NCBI GenBank assembly: GCA_963555705.1
Contig: OY743169.1
Coordinates: 7,812,014-7,876,013 of the forward strand
Direction: 5' to 3'
DNA length: 64,000 nucleotides
Source: Ligustrum vulgare
Lineage: Eukaryota > Streptophyta > Magnoliopsida > Lamiales > Oleaceae
Shown here: positions 10,890-23,062 of the stretch, piece after piece
How positions within the stretch are numbered: position 1 is the stretch's first letter
Layout: the number at the start of each line of letters is the position of its first letter
Position numbers and translations under genes: made by a program
The notes under the pieces: model-generated
The model's database searches: none
What the model was told of the DNA's origin: nothing
Seen by the model: only the letters and a program-made list of their open reading frames with translations

Positions 10890-11385
10890 AGAATGTGTAC
10901 TGCAAAAGGTAATCGTTTAGTTTCTCGATGCCAGAACCATGATTTGCACTGCAGAATGTGTCAATGGCTACCATTGCATATGGAAAAAACATTATAAAGT
11001 AAACATCAGAAACTATTCTATTCCCTTAATATGGTAAAGAAATTAGCTGTAGAACTTACTATCTAAATGGCCCGCCGTACTGACGTCGGGAAGCAGCCGA
11101 AGTTACTGTCGGAAAATCAAGGGAAACAAAATTTCATCAAATCCATGAAAATTTCCTCAAATTCATACAGTAAAATTCAAAATGCCAAAATAAAATTATA
11201 ACACCAAGCAAAGAGAGAAGATAACATTAAGTGTTCAGAATAACTACCTTTCACTCCTAATAACTGATACGAACAGTCAACAGCTTTGATCAATTTCTTC
11301 AGTTCGAACCCCTTCGTTGACGGATGATCCCACCAGGTTTTGATGCACTTTCATTCGGAGTTCCTCTTCCATAGTCGAAGTTTTA
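10890..11385 (-). other. Unrecognised exon-like fragments and 5' region
   Basis: Several minus-strand stretches look like exons with splice sites: TWWDHPSTKGFELKKLIKA (about 11340-11285), TVTSAASRRQYGGPFR (about 11110-11062), and AMVAIDTFCSANHGSGIEK (about 10975-10920). I recognise none of them. Around 11455-11510 there are GA repeats and a run of G that would lie in a leader sequence. They may be captured host exons or the 5' end of the Ulp1-like gene. Confidence 0.35.
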
Positions 11386-11738
11386 AAATTTTTCTGCAGA
11401 ATAGTTCATGAATTTCTCATTTTTGGAGATGATGGGGATATTTTGTTGAGGAGGAGGAGAGTTTAGAGAGAGAGAGAGAGGGGGGGGGTTAAAGTCAGAG
11501 AGAGGGAGGGAGCAGTAAATGGGTAGGGTTTTTTCTCATGTGCAGTTTAAATTTCAATTTCAAATTCAAATTTCAGTCAAATCTGAATTTTTGAGTGGGA
11601 CCTACATTATGGGCTGGTTTTTTGGGTTTGAGCGGAAATTTTTGGTTTGATCTTCAGCGAATTGGTCTTTTCAACGGGAATCCGAAAAAAACTTGGGCGG
11701 GATATTTTTTGCCAACTTTCCTCCTTTTATATAGTATA

Positions 11739-11764
11739 CTAGTAGGAGTTACGTGCGTTGCACG
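11739..11764 (-). other. Helitron A 3' terminus with hairpin
   Basis: CTAG at 11739-11742, followed on the element strand by host T. The hairpin CGTGC-AAC-GCACG (11752-11764) lies nine bases inside. The same hairpin recurs at 62891-62903 and, weaker, at 45860-45872. This is the family's termination signal for rolling-circle transfer. Confidence 0.8.
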
Positions 11765-11936
11765 AAGTAGTTTAAAATAGCATTTATTCGCGTGAAATAT
11801 TAAGATTGGAATATACTAAAACTGAACAGCATTCTTTGAGGAAAAAATTGTTGAAGCCAAAGTATTCGACGAATACTTGTAGGAAAAAAACCTGTGGTAA
11901 ACAAAAATGAGATTATAGCTCTTATAGAGATTTTAT

Positions 11937-12043
11937 ACAGCACCAGTGCTAATGAAAAGATCTAAAATATAAGTTTCATAATACAAAAGTTCATTGTTTA
12001 TAGATAAGTTCAACAGAAATAAGTTTACTCAAGTTTATCATTC
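11937..12043. repeat. Direct repeat, copy of the RPA gene 3' end
   Basis: About 107 bp that also occurs at 13882-13990 (stop codon and 3' UTR of the RPA-like gene), with scattered substitutions. Together the two copies bracket the aconitase fragment, which marks the edges of the capture event. Confidence 0.85.
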
Positions 12044-12045
12044 AA

Positions 12046-13717
12046 ATACAGCTTGGCAGTTGGTACTGATAACTGATTCCACATGGCATTACCCTCTGTG
12101 ATAGCTTCATATGTACTTCTGAACATATCAGGCAATAAACTGGATAGAACCACCTAGAACACATAATTCTTTACCATCTTTGTCTACACCAATTCGTTCT
12201 TTACTGAAGTTAATGCCAACCTGCATAAAAATAACAGGTATACCTTAATGAGATTTGGTAAAAGATTATTAGAAAGTTATGAGAATAGGGAAAATATTTT
12301 ATTGGGAGAAATGTATGGTTGAAAATGAATATTGGTTAGGAAAATGGGGCTCAAACAATGGCATATCTGGTCCTAAATACTAAATACACATACATTTACA
12401 TGTTAGTGGGTTTGTCTTACTTTTCTCGATCAAGTGTTAGAAGGTTTGAAATGCCTGACACTGTAGTTTAATTATCAAGAGATTCTGTTGAACAAATGGT
12501 TGGAAGTATTTACTAACCGTGCTAGGAAAGGCATGTGTAACTACCAAAGGGGGTGAAGCAAGGTAGTTAGCTCTTGTCAAGGGATGGACACGGCCATCAA
12601 AGTTTCGGTTTCCAGAAAGTACAGCAGCTGCAACAATGTTTGCAGAGCACCACTTCATTTATTTATGTAATAAAATTATCTGAAACTAACAAAAAGTATT
12701 GATGCCGAGTTGTTCCTCTATTGAACTCAATCCAGTAAAACTTTATCAAGGTTTATCAGACCAACGAGAGAACGAAAGAACAAAGTTAAGGCTTACCATT
12801 TTCTGATATAGTGGCAGCAATTGATTCATCCAAATCCCTAGAATTTATTATGGATGTTGTGTAACTATAGCCCATGATATGGAATCCTTGTTCATTTGAA
12901 TACTTTTTTAGCCCACTGCATTTCAAAATATAAATACTCACATATGTGTGTCTAAACAGATATTGTGTCATAAAACTAAAATCACGAGCTGTACCTCTTC
13001 TATAAGTACTTCGTAACAACTCTAGAGCTTGAAACAAGGTTTGTTTGAATCCATGGTTTTACCTGACATATTGTATCTAAGAAGTAAGCATTAATAGAAA
13101 ACGTGAAATCGATTGGCCACTTATTGAAACACTACTCACTTGTAAACCAAGCTCGGAAGCTTTTTTGGCAACCATGCTACCTGGAGCATGACACTGGGGT
13201 TTGATGTATTTGTACAGTTTGTAATAGCAGCAATCACGACACTGCCATGTTTAAGCTCAGCAGCAAGTGCGTTGAATGAAAATTTTTCTACTTTTTCTTG
13301 TGCCTCCTTTGGTATAGCAGATCCCTGTATAAAACTCTCATGTTACTTCAAGATGGGGGGCGTAAGAATTTACACACAAGTATTTTGTATATAATTCAAA
13401 AAGATCAATCTATTGTTGACTTGTATTAACAACAAAATGGGCTCTAATTATTAGCATACTTTTAACGAAAGGTTTAAAGTTTTAATCTCAGAATCTTCAT
13501 GGTAATAGCACTAACAATTTAGATAAGAAAGTAGAAGTCTTTTGTTTCTACGATACCTGACCAAGCATTGCTGCCTCAAGTTCGATTCCTCCAACTCCCC
13601 AAGCAGCAACTCCTAACCCAATAATCATGGTTGTATGGTATCTGTTCGAACCGCACTATCTGTATAGAACATACCATCAGCATTGGAAACAACTTGTCCA
13701 AGGTATTCAAGATTAAC
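12046..13717 (-). pseudogene. ACO: Captured aconitase gene fragment
   Basis: Aconitase isomerises citrate to isocitrate using a 4Fe-4S cluster. On the minus strand, in the right order, are pieces matching plant aconitase: NLEYLGQVVSNADG (about 13710), [15 protein letters not shown] (about 13570), [12 protein letters not shown] and [16 protein letters not shown] (13205-13330), [17 protein letters not shown] (about 12860), [18 protein letters not shown] (12580-12650), and [11 protein letters not shown] with [12 protein letters not shown] (about 12055-12140). Introns with GT-AG borders remain, so genomic DNA rather than mRNA was copied. The first cluster Cys is kept (NCTNTSNP), but the GCTTC pair reads SYTTS, and several frameshifts and stops occur. 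The N-terminal part and the catalytic C-terminal end are absent. Not functional. Confidence 0.9.
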
Positions 13718-13881
13718 CTAAATAGTGTCACAATAAATAATTACTCAATTAAATTATTTGAATACTGGCATTGATGTAAGTTTAAGGAGTGGCACATGGA
13801 AATTTGCAGGAATGGAAACTTCATATAAACATGGTGATAGTTTTGATGTTCAAACTGGTGGATTGTTTTTCAGCATTCAAT

Positions 13882-13990
13882 ACAGCACCAGTGCCAATCA
13901 AAAGATCAAAAACATAAGGTTCATAATACAAAAGATCATCATTCATAGATAAGTTCAGCAGAAATAAGTCTAGTCGAGTTTATCATTCAG
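13882..13990. repeat. Direct repeat at the other edge of the aconitase capture
   Basis: The original copy of the 107-bp repeat at 11937-12043. It covers the last codons, stop and 3' UTR of the RPA-like gene. The inner junctions share the short motif CAGCTT. Confidence 0.85.
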
Positions 13991-16317
13991 CTTCTTCTTT
14001 GTTGGTGACATTGCAGCCTCAGGTGGGAACAAAGTGCGTTTGGCTGAAGGTGGTGATGAAGAATGACCAACAATTGTGACAACATCAACTGTGGCTGGAG
14101 TAACTGAAGAGCTATCACCGGATGTCACTATAGGAGACTGCTTGAACTTGCCTGGCACATATTGTTCAAGAGAAATCACTTCAAACTTAGGAACTAACTG
14201 AGAAGATGGAATTTGTGCTTTTCCACGATCATTTGGGCTATTCGTCACCGGAATGGCTTTCACATAAAACACATATTGATCTTCGATGTTCAGTCTTATA
14301 TCTCCATCATGGATTTTCTGCAAAAAATGATTTGAAATGATAAGTGGAAAAATATTTGTAAACAGTAAGTGATTATAATAATTTGGAAAAAATGTAAGCT
14401 CATTAAAAGGTACTGACCCCTTTAGACAACCCCATCAATTTGAAAGCTGAACACTGTAGGTAATCTTCTCCTACTTCACCCATGATTGAGGCTGGTAAAG
14501 TTCCAGTTTCATCTTCTATATAAATGTCGGCTCTTGCTCTAGTTAAAAAGTAATAATAGTAAGGATAGAAAGAAAAGATTGATGTGTAGTAAAATAGGGA
14601 GAATGCTATTAAGCTGTTTTAGAAATAGGATATTAGCTGTACAAAAAATGACAGTAAGAAAAGCAGTGTTATATATCTATTTAATTGTTGTAAGTCAAGT
14701 TTATATATATACTGATATATACTGATAAGGTACTGAGAAGAGATACCGAGAGAAGAGAAAAAAACCTGGGTAATGTTGTTACATTTTGTGTGTTACAATA
14801 ACGACAATCATAGGTTTCACCTGCAGTTGTGGCACAGGATGATCTGAAACAAAGGTTGCAGCCCATGTACCAGAATGGAGAGCTAGTCATCTTTACAGTT
14901 GCAGAACCTTTTATCCAAAATCGAGTTTGTTGAAACTGCATGGTATAAATAAATAGAAGAAAAATCAGTACTGTGCTCAAATATTTTTTGAAATAAAAAT
15001 TTACTTCACTTTATTCTTAACCCAAACATGTTCATATAAGTGATTCTAAGTTCATACGATTCTAGATTACTTTAGTAGTTGTTGATAAGAGGTTAAACAG
15101 GTAATCTTTCATGAAATGTGTACAGTGAAAATATATGTACAGGAAAAATTTAATAAATAAAATTTTATGAATGGATAGAAATAGAATGTGAAGTTGCTGT
15201 TAAACTTGATTTTTTTATTTTTTTTGGGGGGGGGGGATATATAATTATATTTATATTATAAAATTAAGAAGTGTATATAAGTAGAAGTTATATGAAAAAG
15301 GAAAAGGAAAAGGAAAAGGAAAAGGAAAAGGGCAGTAGCAAATTGTTAAATGCAACGTGATAATTAAAAGTTGATGAAGTTGTATTTATACATGTCCTGC
15401 TACCTTGTGTACATCATTCACTGTTGTAAAGTGAGTATTTTCCAAAGCTGTTACTTTCTTTGGGGTAGAGTACGGTTTTGACGAAGTAATTTCTACAATC
15501 CTTTCTGAATTGGCAGTGATCCTATAAGTTGGGCAATATAAAATGATCAAAGATAACAATATAGAGTTTATAGGTGAAAAAAAATATAAAAAATGGTTGA
15601 ATGTTCAGTGTTTTTACCATCTTTGGTACTCTTTAACTTCATTGAATGGGAAGTTTATGTAGAAAAAAGAATCTGAAGTTGTAGATAAAGAGATACCTAA
15701 AAGTAGTAGTATGATAGAAACTGTTATAAATTACAGAGCAAGAATAAAATGATACAAGTAAAAGTCAGAAGAGATATTGAAATTGTATTAATTTTGAGTG
15801 CGGAAAAATTTACCGTTGAATGAAGTAACCAGAAGCTGTGTTGCAATAATTGCAGGGGTTTTAGATATCAAATGAGTTATTTGTTGACACTCATTGTCAG
15901 TAAATGAGGACCACATTGTCAAAGTGAGAGTATTAAATTTATCACATGAAAAATGAGAATACAGTGCTTAATTTATTGGTGGGTTGAAGTGAAACTGTAG
16001 AAAAAAATAATGTTCTGTAATTGATATAATATACTTCTACTGTAAATAAAAATTTAGAAAGACTTACTCTTTATCCATCAAGATAAGATCTTGCACAGTA
16101 GTTTGGTTTCCATTTTTTTTGTAAAATGGTCTTTTTGGTTTTACATCAAGTACCATTGCAATGTAACCTGAAATGATAAAGTAATATTAACTAAAAATCA
16201 GTTATGTAAGAGTAATTTTAGAAGTGTCTTGTGTGTTTCATTTCATCATCATCATTGATTATAAATATAGGATAATAAATATAACAATAATAACAATACA
16301 TACACTAACAGCAAAAA

Positions 16318-16381
<64 letters not shown>

Positions 16382-16604
16382 AATAAATAAAGAACCTGGA
16401 TGGAGTTTATAATGACAAGTGTCAAATGAGCAGCTTTGTTTTTTTTTTATTTTTATGATTATGATTATTATGAGATATACGAGATGTATAATAAAGAACA
16501 AAATATATATGTGTAAGATAAGATTATTGTAAAATGATGAGATGAAATTATTATGTGAAAAGAAAAATAAGTTACATGTTCAAACAACATGAATGTTTAT
16601 AGTA

Positions 16605-16644
<40 letters not shown>

Positions 16645-17475
16645 TGTAGTGTAGTGTGAATGTAAAGGATAGAAAACATACTAATTTGTCTGTTCTTATC
16701 ATCCATGCAACTTCTTAACTGTGGATAAGGAGATAAGTGAAGCTTGTTGAAGATGATATCATGGTGCAACTCATCAACATCCTCAACTCTTGTTGTCCCA
16801 GAAAAAGTCCATTGAAGTTCTCCATCAAACTTCTTGTATTTTTCTGGTGTTAATCTTACTAGTGCATTAGAAATTAGATATGTGTTCCCAAGAATGAGAA
16901 CATTTTCAAATGTTGGGATGTGATGATCCCAGATCATTGCTTTCACAGTATTACCCTAAAAAAAATGAATAAGACATTAGATTTAAATATCTTATTATAT
17001 ACTGATACTGATAACTAAAATGTAATTAGAAATGAAAATGTTATTTCATCATATCATAATCATAAATATAAATAAATAAATATAAATAATAAATAAATAA
17101 ATGAAAGGAGTAAAAATTTCTGTTTACTGGAGAAGAAAAGAATGTAGACAGTATAAGTTTGTTTGTAAAAAATAAAAAAAAATAAAAAAAATAATAATAT
17201 GGTAGAATGATCTTGTGTCGATAACTTATTTAGAAAAACATAAAGGAGACACTGAAAATTCTTTACTTCAAATTTAAAATCAAATCAATTCAACAAATCA
17301 AACTCAAATTCAAATTAAAAGAAAGTACCTCTACATCCATAAACAGTAAGGTTTGATACTTCTTGGTGCTGTAAAATGATGTTTTTGGATATGATTTTTC
17401 AGCTACAATAATTTTTGCAGTCCATTTTTGATGCACTGGAGTGATTTCAGGTATAAGCATTTGCTTTGTAGACAT
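13970..17475 (-). CDS. Helitron-type RPA1-like single-strand DNA-binding protein
   Basis: RPA1-like proteins bind single-stranded DNA and are often carried by plant Helitrons, presumably to help strand displacement. Exons on the minus strand: 17475-17329, 16955-16682, 16167-16068, about 15945-15814, 15696-15618, 15521-15404, 14935-14766, 14538-14418, 14317-13970. All checked junctions are GT-AG and keep phase, except the acceptor of exon 4, where I see no clean AG. The predicted protein has about 490 residues. OB folds: N-terminal VKAMIWDHHIPTFENV, middle AMVLDVKP with LTLTMWSSFTDNE, and a C-terminal RPA zinc-finger domain (CNLC...CRYC). The last exon is a Ser/Pro-rich basic tail ending SPTKKKLNDKLD. 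The start ATG at 17475 opens exon 1 and suits the first OB strand. Apart from exon 4 the gene looks intact. Confidence 0.8.
15296..15330. repeat. AAAAGG microsatellite
   Basis: Six-base purine repeat in the intron between RPA exons 6 and 7. A run of G at 15226-15237 lies just before. Confidence 0.9.
16318..16392. repeat. ATA/ATAA microsatellite
   Basis: About 18 ATA-type triplets followed by AAAT repeats, in the large intron between RPA exons 2 and 3. An 80-codon open frame on the minus strand is only this repeat read as poly-isoleucine. Confidence 0.95.
16607..16643. repeat. GT dinucleotide repeat
   Basis: About 17 GT units followed by GTAGT repeats, close to the donor of RPA exon 2. Confidence 0.95.
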
Positions 17476-17775
17476 TTTGAGCTTCTTTCACCTGTGATGT
17501 GATGAAATGAAGAGGTTGTATAATTAAAAAAAAAAGAATGTTTTTTTGTAATATATATATATAAATGGGCAAATAGAAACTTCATTCATGTGATTCTTGA
17601 AGAAAACTATATAGATAGTAGAGAAGAGAAGAGAGAAGTAGGGATATGTATAAGGAAAGCAAATTGAAAACTTACCAAACTGATTCTTGAAAGAGCAGAA
17701 GACAATGTGAGGACTTGTATGGTTTCTCTTCTTCAGCAGTTGACTTAAATGTATTTTTTGAGATGAAGGAGTGTG

Positions 17776-17905
17776 ATGTATATATATGATATATGAGATA
17801 TGATGAGATATGATGAGATGATGATGATGATGATGATGAGATGATGTTGAAAATATGATATATGATGAGATGAGATGAGATGAAATGATGAGATGAGATG
17901 AAGAG
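17776..17905. repeat. GATGA/GAT microsatellite cluster
   Basis: Irregular ATGAT, GAGAT and GATGATGAT repeats upstream of the RPA start codon. They may be in its 5' UTR or promoter. Confidence 0.85.
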
Positions 17906-18163
17906 TAAGAAAATGAAGAGACGAAAGAAGAAGAAATCTGTCTGATATATGTGGTAAGTATAAGTCACAGTTAAAATGTACAGAAAATAATAATTTGAGG
18001 TTAAATAATGGTTACTGGAAGAATGATTTATATTCATCAGACTGTTAAATGGTAGAGTAGTGTGAATGATAAGACTAAAGTATGGTTGTACGAGTTGTAG
18101 ATGTATTGTGATCAGTCAAGTATAAAAAAGAAAGTATTTTTAATTTAGTTTTAATGTAAAAAA

Positions 18164-18960
18164 AAATGATGAGATAAGTTTCTTTTTTAAATTTGATTTG
18201 ATTTGAAATCTGAATCTGAATATATAGGTATGATATGGTGGTAAGTGCAAGTCACTGTTAAACTGTACGGAAAATAATTTGAGGCTAAATAATGGTTACT
18301 GGAAGAATGATTTATGTTCAGACTGTTAAATGGTAGAGTAGTGTGTATGATAGGACTAAAGTATGGTCATACGAGTTGTTGATGTACTGTGATCAATCAA
18401 GTCAAGTATCATCAATCATCAAATATAATAAAAATGATGAAATGATGAGATAAGTTTCTTTTTTGAATTTGATTTGAAATCTGAATATATATAGGTATGG
18501 TATGGAGAATGGTTTAGTAGTATTATATTATATATAGTACATGATACAGGAAATGAAAGTGAGAATGTGATGGTCATAGAAGCTGTTGATGTACTGTGAT
18601 CAATCAAGTCAAGTATAATAAAAAAAAAAGTATTTTTAATTTAGTTTAATAATGTAAAAAAAATGATGAGATAAGTTTCTTTTTTGAATTTGATTTGAAA
18701 TCTGAATATATATAGGTATGGTATGGAGAATGGTTTAGTAGTATTATATTATATATAGTACATGATACAGGAAATGAAAGTGAGAATGTGATGGTCATAG
18801 AAGCTGTTGATGTACTGTGATCAATCAAGTCAAGTATAATAAAAAAAAAATATTTTTAATTTAGTTTAATAATGTAAAAAAAATGATGAGATAAGTTTCT
18901 TTTTGAATTTATTTGAAATCTGAATATATAGGTATGGTATGGAGAATGGTTTAGTATATA
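18164..18960. repeat. Tandem satellite of about 220 bp, 3.5 copies
   Basis: GATGAGATAAGTTTCTTTT recurs at about 18166, 18443, 18664 and 18884. Copies two and three are nearly identical over the whole unit (both contain GGTATGGTATGGAGAATGG), the first is longer (277 bp), and the last breaks off into a TA repeat. Antisense open frames of 60 codons here repeat with the unit and are not genes. Confidence 0.9.
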
Positions 18961-18995
18961 TATATAGTACAGGATACAGAAAATGAAAGTGAGAA

Positions 18996-19002
<7 letters not shown>

Positions 19003-19051
<49 letters not shown>

Positions 19052-19058
19052 GTTAATA
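19003..19058. repeat. TA dinucleotide repeat
   Basis: About 24 TA units after a short GT run. Further GT and TA runs occur at 19145-19200 and 19427-19470. Confidence 0.95.
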
Positions 19059-19224
19059 TATATAATATTAAAATAGTTATAAATATATAATAATAAGTAA
19101 CTATAAAGTGTAATAAATAATATACACACACAGAGTTGTATGTTTGTGTGTGTGTGTGTGGGGGGGGGTATATGTATATAATATATATATATATAATTTA
19201 ATGTGTTTTTTTTTTTTATGACAA

Positions 19225-20150
19225 AAAATCTGAAAATTGGAAGATGCAGTAGGTATAAAGTATGGTTATACAGTCTGTTTATGTACTGTTGTGAGTTAAG
19301 AAATGAGAAAAAACTTGAAAATCTGAAAATTGAAAGATGCAGTAGGTGTAAAGCATGGTTATACAGTCTGTTTTTGTACTGTCGTCAGTTAGGAAATGAA
19401 AACGTATTTAATTTTTTATATATACACACACACACACACACATATAATCGTGTGTCTGTGTGTGTGTATAAAATATGTATTTTTTTATGACAAAAGAAAA
19501 GAAAAGGAACCTGAAATTTGAAAGATATGGTAGGTATAAAGTATGGTTATACAGGATGTTGATGTCAACTGTCATAAGTCAAAAACACTGTTAAAAATTG
19601 AAAGATGTGGTAGGTGTAAAGTATGGTTTACAGGCTGGTGATGTAGTGTCAACTGTCACCAGTCAAGTACTTATAGATTTATTACATGAGTATTGCTGAG
19701 CAAAAATTTTTATTTTTTTATTTTATATAAATAAAAAAAAATCGAATGTAAATATAGTATTATAACAGGGAAAATATTATACATATATATATAATAAAAT
19801 AATAAGAATAAATAAAAATATGAGTATATATTCGTAATGTCTGTGTTTGTGTGTGTGTATGTGTATAATATATATTTTTTTTTTTATGACAAAAGAAATC
19901 TAAAATTTGAAAGATGTTGTAGGTGAAAAGTATTGTTTACAGGCTGTTGATGTGTTGTCAAATGTCACCAGTCAAGTACTTATATATTTACATGAGTACT
20001 GCTAAGCAAAAATTTTATTTTTTTATTATTATATATATAAAAAAAATTGATTGTAAATATATATAGTATTATACCTTTACATGAGTACTGCTGAGCGAAA
20101 TGTCTATTTTTTTATCATTATCATTATCATTATATATATAAAAAAAATTC
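19225..20150. repeat. Degenerate minisatellite with TACAG-CTG core
   Basis: A unit with TTGAAAGATG, GTAGGT and TAAAGTATGGTT followed by TACAG and CTG-TGATGTACTGT recurs at about 19230, 19325, 19520, 19595 and 19905, mixed with TTTTTTTATGACAAAAGAA and TATTTTTTTAT blocks that also repeat. No coding signal. Confidence 0.8.
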
Positions 20151-23062
20151 GATTGTAAATATATGATAGTATTATAACAGGGAAAATGTTATTAATTAAT
20201 AAGAATAAAAATCTGAGTATATATTCGTATAAGTAGCGGTGAGTATATATACAAAAAAAATTTATACATATAAAGATTAAAAAAAATGTATATTTCTTAT
20301 ATATTATCTATTTATATTATAAAGCTGAATCTAAAAATAACATAAAATAAAAGGAAATTTAAAGGTAAAATGAATATCTTTAATAATAGTAGATAATAGA
20401 AGTTTTGGGACAATTTTATAATGGATTTTTATGTGAAGTATAATTACTTGACAGTTGAATGAGAAAAAATTGAGTAAATAAATTACAAAATTAATGATTA
20501 TTGTATAATAATTGATATAAATATTACATAACATATTGTGATTTTGAATCTGAAGTTGAATAAATATAAAAGTGAGTTTCTTATGCAAGGGGAAAAAAAA
20601 GAATTTTTAGTGTGCATGATGAAGAAATAAAAGAATAAATATTTTATATGTGAATAAGAAAAAAAAAAGGCATGTTATAATAATAATGTTTATATATTCA
20701 AGAGAAACTAAAAGTTAAATGTGTACCTTTAATAAGAAGTTTTGTTAATGAAAAAAATTCATACCTGACATAATTTTGGTGTTTATGCAACTTACAGCAA
20801 AGTCTTTTAGGAAGAAGAAGCAACAAAATTGAAGATTGATTTCACCTGCAATCTAAATGTAAATAAGATATTAGGATTCCTATGTTTTTTTTTTTTTTTT
20901 TGATAAGAAAATGAAATTCATTGACACAAAGCAAAAAAAATGTGGATAAAAAATCCACCAATACAAAGCATGGAGTAACAAAAGAAAAAACATCCAAAAC
21001 ATATTGTGAGCTTCTAACAATAATAGCAAGTAGTAATCTAAAAGGATTTTTATGTATTTGAAAGAGCTAAATTTTCTGTGTATGAAACATTCAAACATGC
21101 AAGAATAAATTGAGATAGAAAATATAAAATAAGATTTTTTTTTCTATTTATTGCATAAAATGTATATGTACCTCACTACCAAAATCTTCAAGTGTTGAAA
21201 TAACTGCAGTAGATCACATTAAGCACATCCTCTCAGTTGCAACAAAACTTATCTCTTGCAAGGTCTCAGGGTTACTCACAATATAAGTGCAAGGAAAACA
21301 TCCACAATGAGTTAGATACATAAAAATGAACCTATTCATCATCATAATTAATAGGTTGGTATTCAGGGTAATTTTTTTTTGGTCTTAAAATTGTACTTTC
21401 TAAAAATCCAAAAGTCAAAAGGGTTGAATGTCAATTATTATTTTTTTCTGCTTGGCAGAACTTGAAAATGTGAAAATGAAGAACCCATATTTATAAGGCA
21501 TTGGGAAAGTTGGGAAAGGGAAGGATATAAATCAAGGAAAAAATTTATAAAAAGAATCTTCAAAGTGGTTTAATAGCTTTTTTCATGATAATTGTTAATT
21601 TTTTTAAAATGCAGCAACTATAGAGATGAAAAAAATGAGAGGGGATAAAAAATTGATGGAAAAAATTTTTATATCAAAAGAGATTAATAGTGAAGAAGAG
21701 AAATAAAAAAGGGGCAAGTCTATCAAAAAATACATGCGGCACTTGTGATTAGTAATGTCAATATCCTCAATAAACAAAGAGAGGTCTAGGAGCCAAAATC
21801 TAAAAACCTCGTATGTATTGATGATCAAATGCCCATTTTTAAATGAACATGAAATTAATATTTTCTTGGGCAAGAAATTGATCAACAGAATCAAGTTGTT
21901 TTCTGAAATTACTTGAACAAACATCAGGCAAAAGGGATCAATTGCATTGCAGTTCTAGGAAAAATGAGAAGTAAAAGTTATTTCCATGAAATACAAGGAA
22001 GGAGAAAAATTATACCGTTACAAATCTAATCAAGGAGACTGAACACATCTACAAGCTTTGTTTGCTTATTACGAAACCTTTCAATGTTAGGTTTAGAAGC
22101 TGCATTTCAAGAAAGGAAATTGCCTCGTGTAAAAAAGAAGTGCTAACTTAGGAGGACAAAAAGCAGTAAAAAATGTACGAATAAAGAGTAACGAAAGGTA
22201 AAAAAGAAGTGAGCATAACATAATTAGTGAAGGAAGAAGACTATAAAAATAATTGTTCATTGTAGAAAAATATTACCTCCTAACTGTAACACATGTATAG
22301 ACTTGAATAACATAGTTTTAAGCACTTCTCACATGATTGCTTTAATAAATTTCACAGCATAATAAAATCTATGAAATACAAATTTATTCACAGGAAAGCA
22401 CCAACACCTAGCTATATCAAACACCTGGGTTTCATTCTAAACTCTAAAGCATTTTAACCAGTCATTGGAAAAAAAAGTTACAGAACATGCAACTCATATT
22501 ATATTAGCGTGTCATAGATAACAACCAGCTATTGGAGAAAAATATTTCATCCTAATAAACCTGGTTGAAGACTGTGACAAAATGAAATCAGTCTCCACCT
22601 AGTAGTGGCCATTTTCTTTTCATTTAATTACTTTTTTGAATGAAACAAAGTATACAAATCATATCTAGCAGCACGATCAAATTATATGATAAGAAGGATA
22701 TTTGTAAAAACAATTTTCAGTCTAAAGATTGAGAAAGAATATGCGTTCTGTGTTAAAGTAAAAAAAAAAATGTAAACCATTTATTAGAAAACACCAACAT
22801 ATAATTGACAGATAAATCACACAGTGAATGACTAATTAGATCTCGTAAAGGTTAAAATCAATGTAAAAAAAAGAACAAGAAAGCGAAATATCCAATGAAA
22901 ACAAAGAGGTTGACCTCTACAAGATTTTGAAATGACTCCCTCACAATTCAAGCACTAATAATAAAAAAAAGGTATTCAACAACTGATCTTGAATTTTACA
23001 AAATAATGTACACAAATGGTAAATTAGGCCACTTTTAAAGTCAATGTGAAGAAAAACGAAGT
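20150..23062. other. AT-rich interior of Helitron A, no gene seen
   Basis: Both strands were read for replicase endonuclease or helicase domains, which should lie here between the N-terminal fragment and the RPA gene. None was found. Open frames are short, hydrophobic and AT-driven. I see nothing else to annotate. Confidence 0.6.

Larger units (their letters stand above)
5059..11738 (-). mobile_element. Probable body of Helitron B carrying gene fragments
   Basis: At 11738 the minus strand reads TATACTATATAAAAGG, the look of a plant Helitron 5' end but without its TC. If Helitron A (11739-37847) is removed, 37848-37853 joins it to give TCCCTATATACTATATAA, preceded by an A as Helitron insertion requires. 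The region then holds only minus-strand exon pieces (a Ulp1-like gene, one kinase exon, other scraps), as expected for gene-capturing Helitrons. No 3' end is visible; it would lie beyond Copia-1. This is an inference from one reconstructed terminus. The alternative is an ordinary decayed gene region. Confidence 0.45.

Noticed and set aside
16259..16501. 80-codon minus-strand frame rich in isoleucine
   Set aside because: A translated ATA microsatellite; resembles a membrane segment only by composition.
18419..18828. Repeated 60-codon frames, tempting as a small gene family
   Set aside because: They follow the 220-bp satellite unit exactly and have no other support.
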